A stretch of DNA of 12,954 nt, from contig JAJRPW010000050.1 in the NCBI GenBank assembly GCA_024280585.1, positions 1-12,954 of the forward strand, in the 5' to 3' direction. A program made the position numbers and the translations under genes. This document shows, in pieces, positions 12,163 through 12,954 of the stretch. Origin of the DNA: Alphaproteobacteria bacterium (GTDB lineage Bacteria; Pseudomonadota; Alphaproteobacteria; Rickettsiales; UBA6187). Position 1 is the first letter of the stretch. Every line of letters starts with the position of its first letter. A model generated the notes under the pieces. The model had not been told where the DNA came from and did not search any database. It saw nothing but the letters and a program-made list of their open reading frames with translations.

Positions 12163-12954
12163 TTAAGCAATATCCAGCAATTTTATTGCCGCAGCACGTG
12201 CCTCGTTAGTAACAAACTGCCCGGACAGCATACGCGCAATTTCTTCCTGACGATCTTGATATGGCAGTTCAAAAACCTCCGTTAAGGTACTGTTTTCTTT
12301 TTGAATTTTTCTAACTTTTAGATGGTAACTAGCCCTCGCAGCCACCTGCGGTTGGTGGGTTATGACCAACACTTGTACCGTTTGCGACAGAATTTTCAAA
12401 CGCCGCCCCACAGCATCAGCGACCGCGCCACCAATTCCGGTATCCACCTCGTCAAAAATCATCGTTGGCACTGATTTTATGTCATATAATACAACCTTCG
12501 TCGCCAGCATAAAACGCGAAAGCTCGCCCCCTGAAGCGATTTTATGTAATGGAGCAAGCGGCATCCCCGGATTCGTACTAGCCATAAACCGGATTTTATC
12601 AAGACCTTTTTCCGACCAGGACTCTTCAGCCACACTCTCAATTGACACCTTAAACACTGTGTTTTCCATCTTTAAAGGCGCCAACTCCAAACCAAGCTGT
12701 TTTTGCATTTTTTCTGCAGCCTTCGCCCGGCCATCCGTCAATCGAATCGCCTCAACCACATATTTCGCCTTGGCTTCATTCAATTGCGTCAATAAACTCT
12801 CAACTCTTGTATCCTGATTCTCAATAAAATCAAGGTCATCCTTCACTCGCGCGAGATGCTCATGCAACTCCTCAACCGGAACTGCGTATTTTTTAGAAGC
12901 GTTACGCAAACCAAACAAGCGCTCCTCAACCCCCTCTAAACTCTTATCATTTGA
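12163..12954 (-). CDS. recN: DNA repair protein RecN, C-terminal 263 residues (5' end beyond window)
   Basis: SMC-like ATPase acting in recombinational repair of double-strand breaks. The frame enters from the window edge with NDKSLEGVEERLFGLRN, the usual RecN segment where the second coiled-coil arm begins, so no start lies in the window. After the coiled coil and TDGRAKAAEKMQKQL come the head-domain motifs: ABC signature IASGGELSRFMLATK, Walker B TMIFDEVDTGIGG (Asp-Glu pair), and VLVITHQPQVAARA with the switch His. It ends ARAAAIKLLDIA. RecN is usually about 550 residues, so slightly less than half is present. SOS control is usual for recN but cannot be tested because the promoter is outside the window. 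Confidence 0.95.
   Translation of the reverse strand, partial: SNDKSLEGVEERLFGLRNASKKYAVPVEELHEHLARVKDDLDFIENQDTRVESLLTQLNEAKAKYVVEAIRLTDGRAKAAEKMQKQLGLELAPLKMENTVFKVSIESVAEESWSEKGLDKIRFMASTNPGMPLAPLHKIASGGELSRFMLATKVVLYDIKSVPTMIFDEVDTGIGGAVADAVGRRLKILSQTVQVLVITHQPQVAARASYHLKVRKIQKENSTLTEVFELPYQDRQEEIARMLSGQFVTNEARAAAIKLLDIA

Noticed and set aside
12362..12817. Plus-strand 151-codon frame in recN
   Set aside because: It is antisense to unmistakable RecN head-domain motifs.

Overview
The window reads as an A+T-rich chromosomal segment of a Gram-negative proteobacterium. System I cytochrome c maturation genes (ccmA, ccmB), recN, a PAS-GGDEF diguanylate cyclase and a hybrid histidine kinase with several receiver domains fit this. 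The protein style and a dispersed palindromic repeat suggest an alphaproteobacterium, but nothing here fixes the genus. Both window edges cut a gene: the 3' end of the hybrid kinase on the left and the 5' part of recN on the right.

Left region (1-3132). A hybrid histidine kinase (REC-HisKA-HATPase-REC-REC...) is read on the minus strand. Immediately upstream of it lies a 765-bp IS1-family insertion sequence with 23-bp imperfect terminal inverted repeats. The IS transposase frame is broken, or programmed to shift, at a run of seven A inside its DDE domain. The kinase frame stays open up to the IS end and its first ATG has no visible ribosome binding site, so the gene may have lost its 5' end. 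On the other side of the IS an unrecognised 104-codon gene ends exactly at the IS border. A 126-bp imperfect palindrome (MITE-like) sits directly upstream of that gene's Shine-Dalgarno sequence.

Middle region (3133-8553). An orphan three-helix membrane protein and a large FAD-dependent dehydrogenase (COG2509 type) lie on the minus strand. A 479-bp gene-free stretch follows, carrying several inverted repeats, one of which folds as a three-way junction. Next is a two-gene plus-strand operon: a Ddl-like ATP-grasp ligase with a TTG start, translationally coupled to a small acidic protein ending in Trp-Glu. Facing it are a 35-residue lysine-rich protein gene and a glycosylasparaginase-family Ntn hydrolase. 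The ligase, the small acidic partner and the amidohydrolase are the best candidates for an undescribed system, with the small protein as possible carrier or substrate of the ligase. This is a hypothesis.

Right region (8554-12954). ccmA and ccmB (heme exporter ABC subunits, overlapping by 4 bp) are followed by a separately promoted S49-family serine peptidase. Convergent with it is a PAS-GGDEF diguanylate cyclase that keeps its active and inhibitory sites and has a strong sigma70-type promoter. The window ends in the C-terminal half of recN. Promoter positions correct two start codons: the Ntn hydrolase (ATG at 8499, not GTG at 8553) and the S49 peptidase (ATG at 10128, not GTG at 10095). No rRNA, tRNA or CRISPR array was seen.
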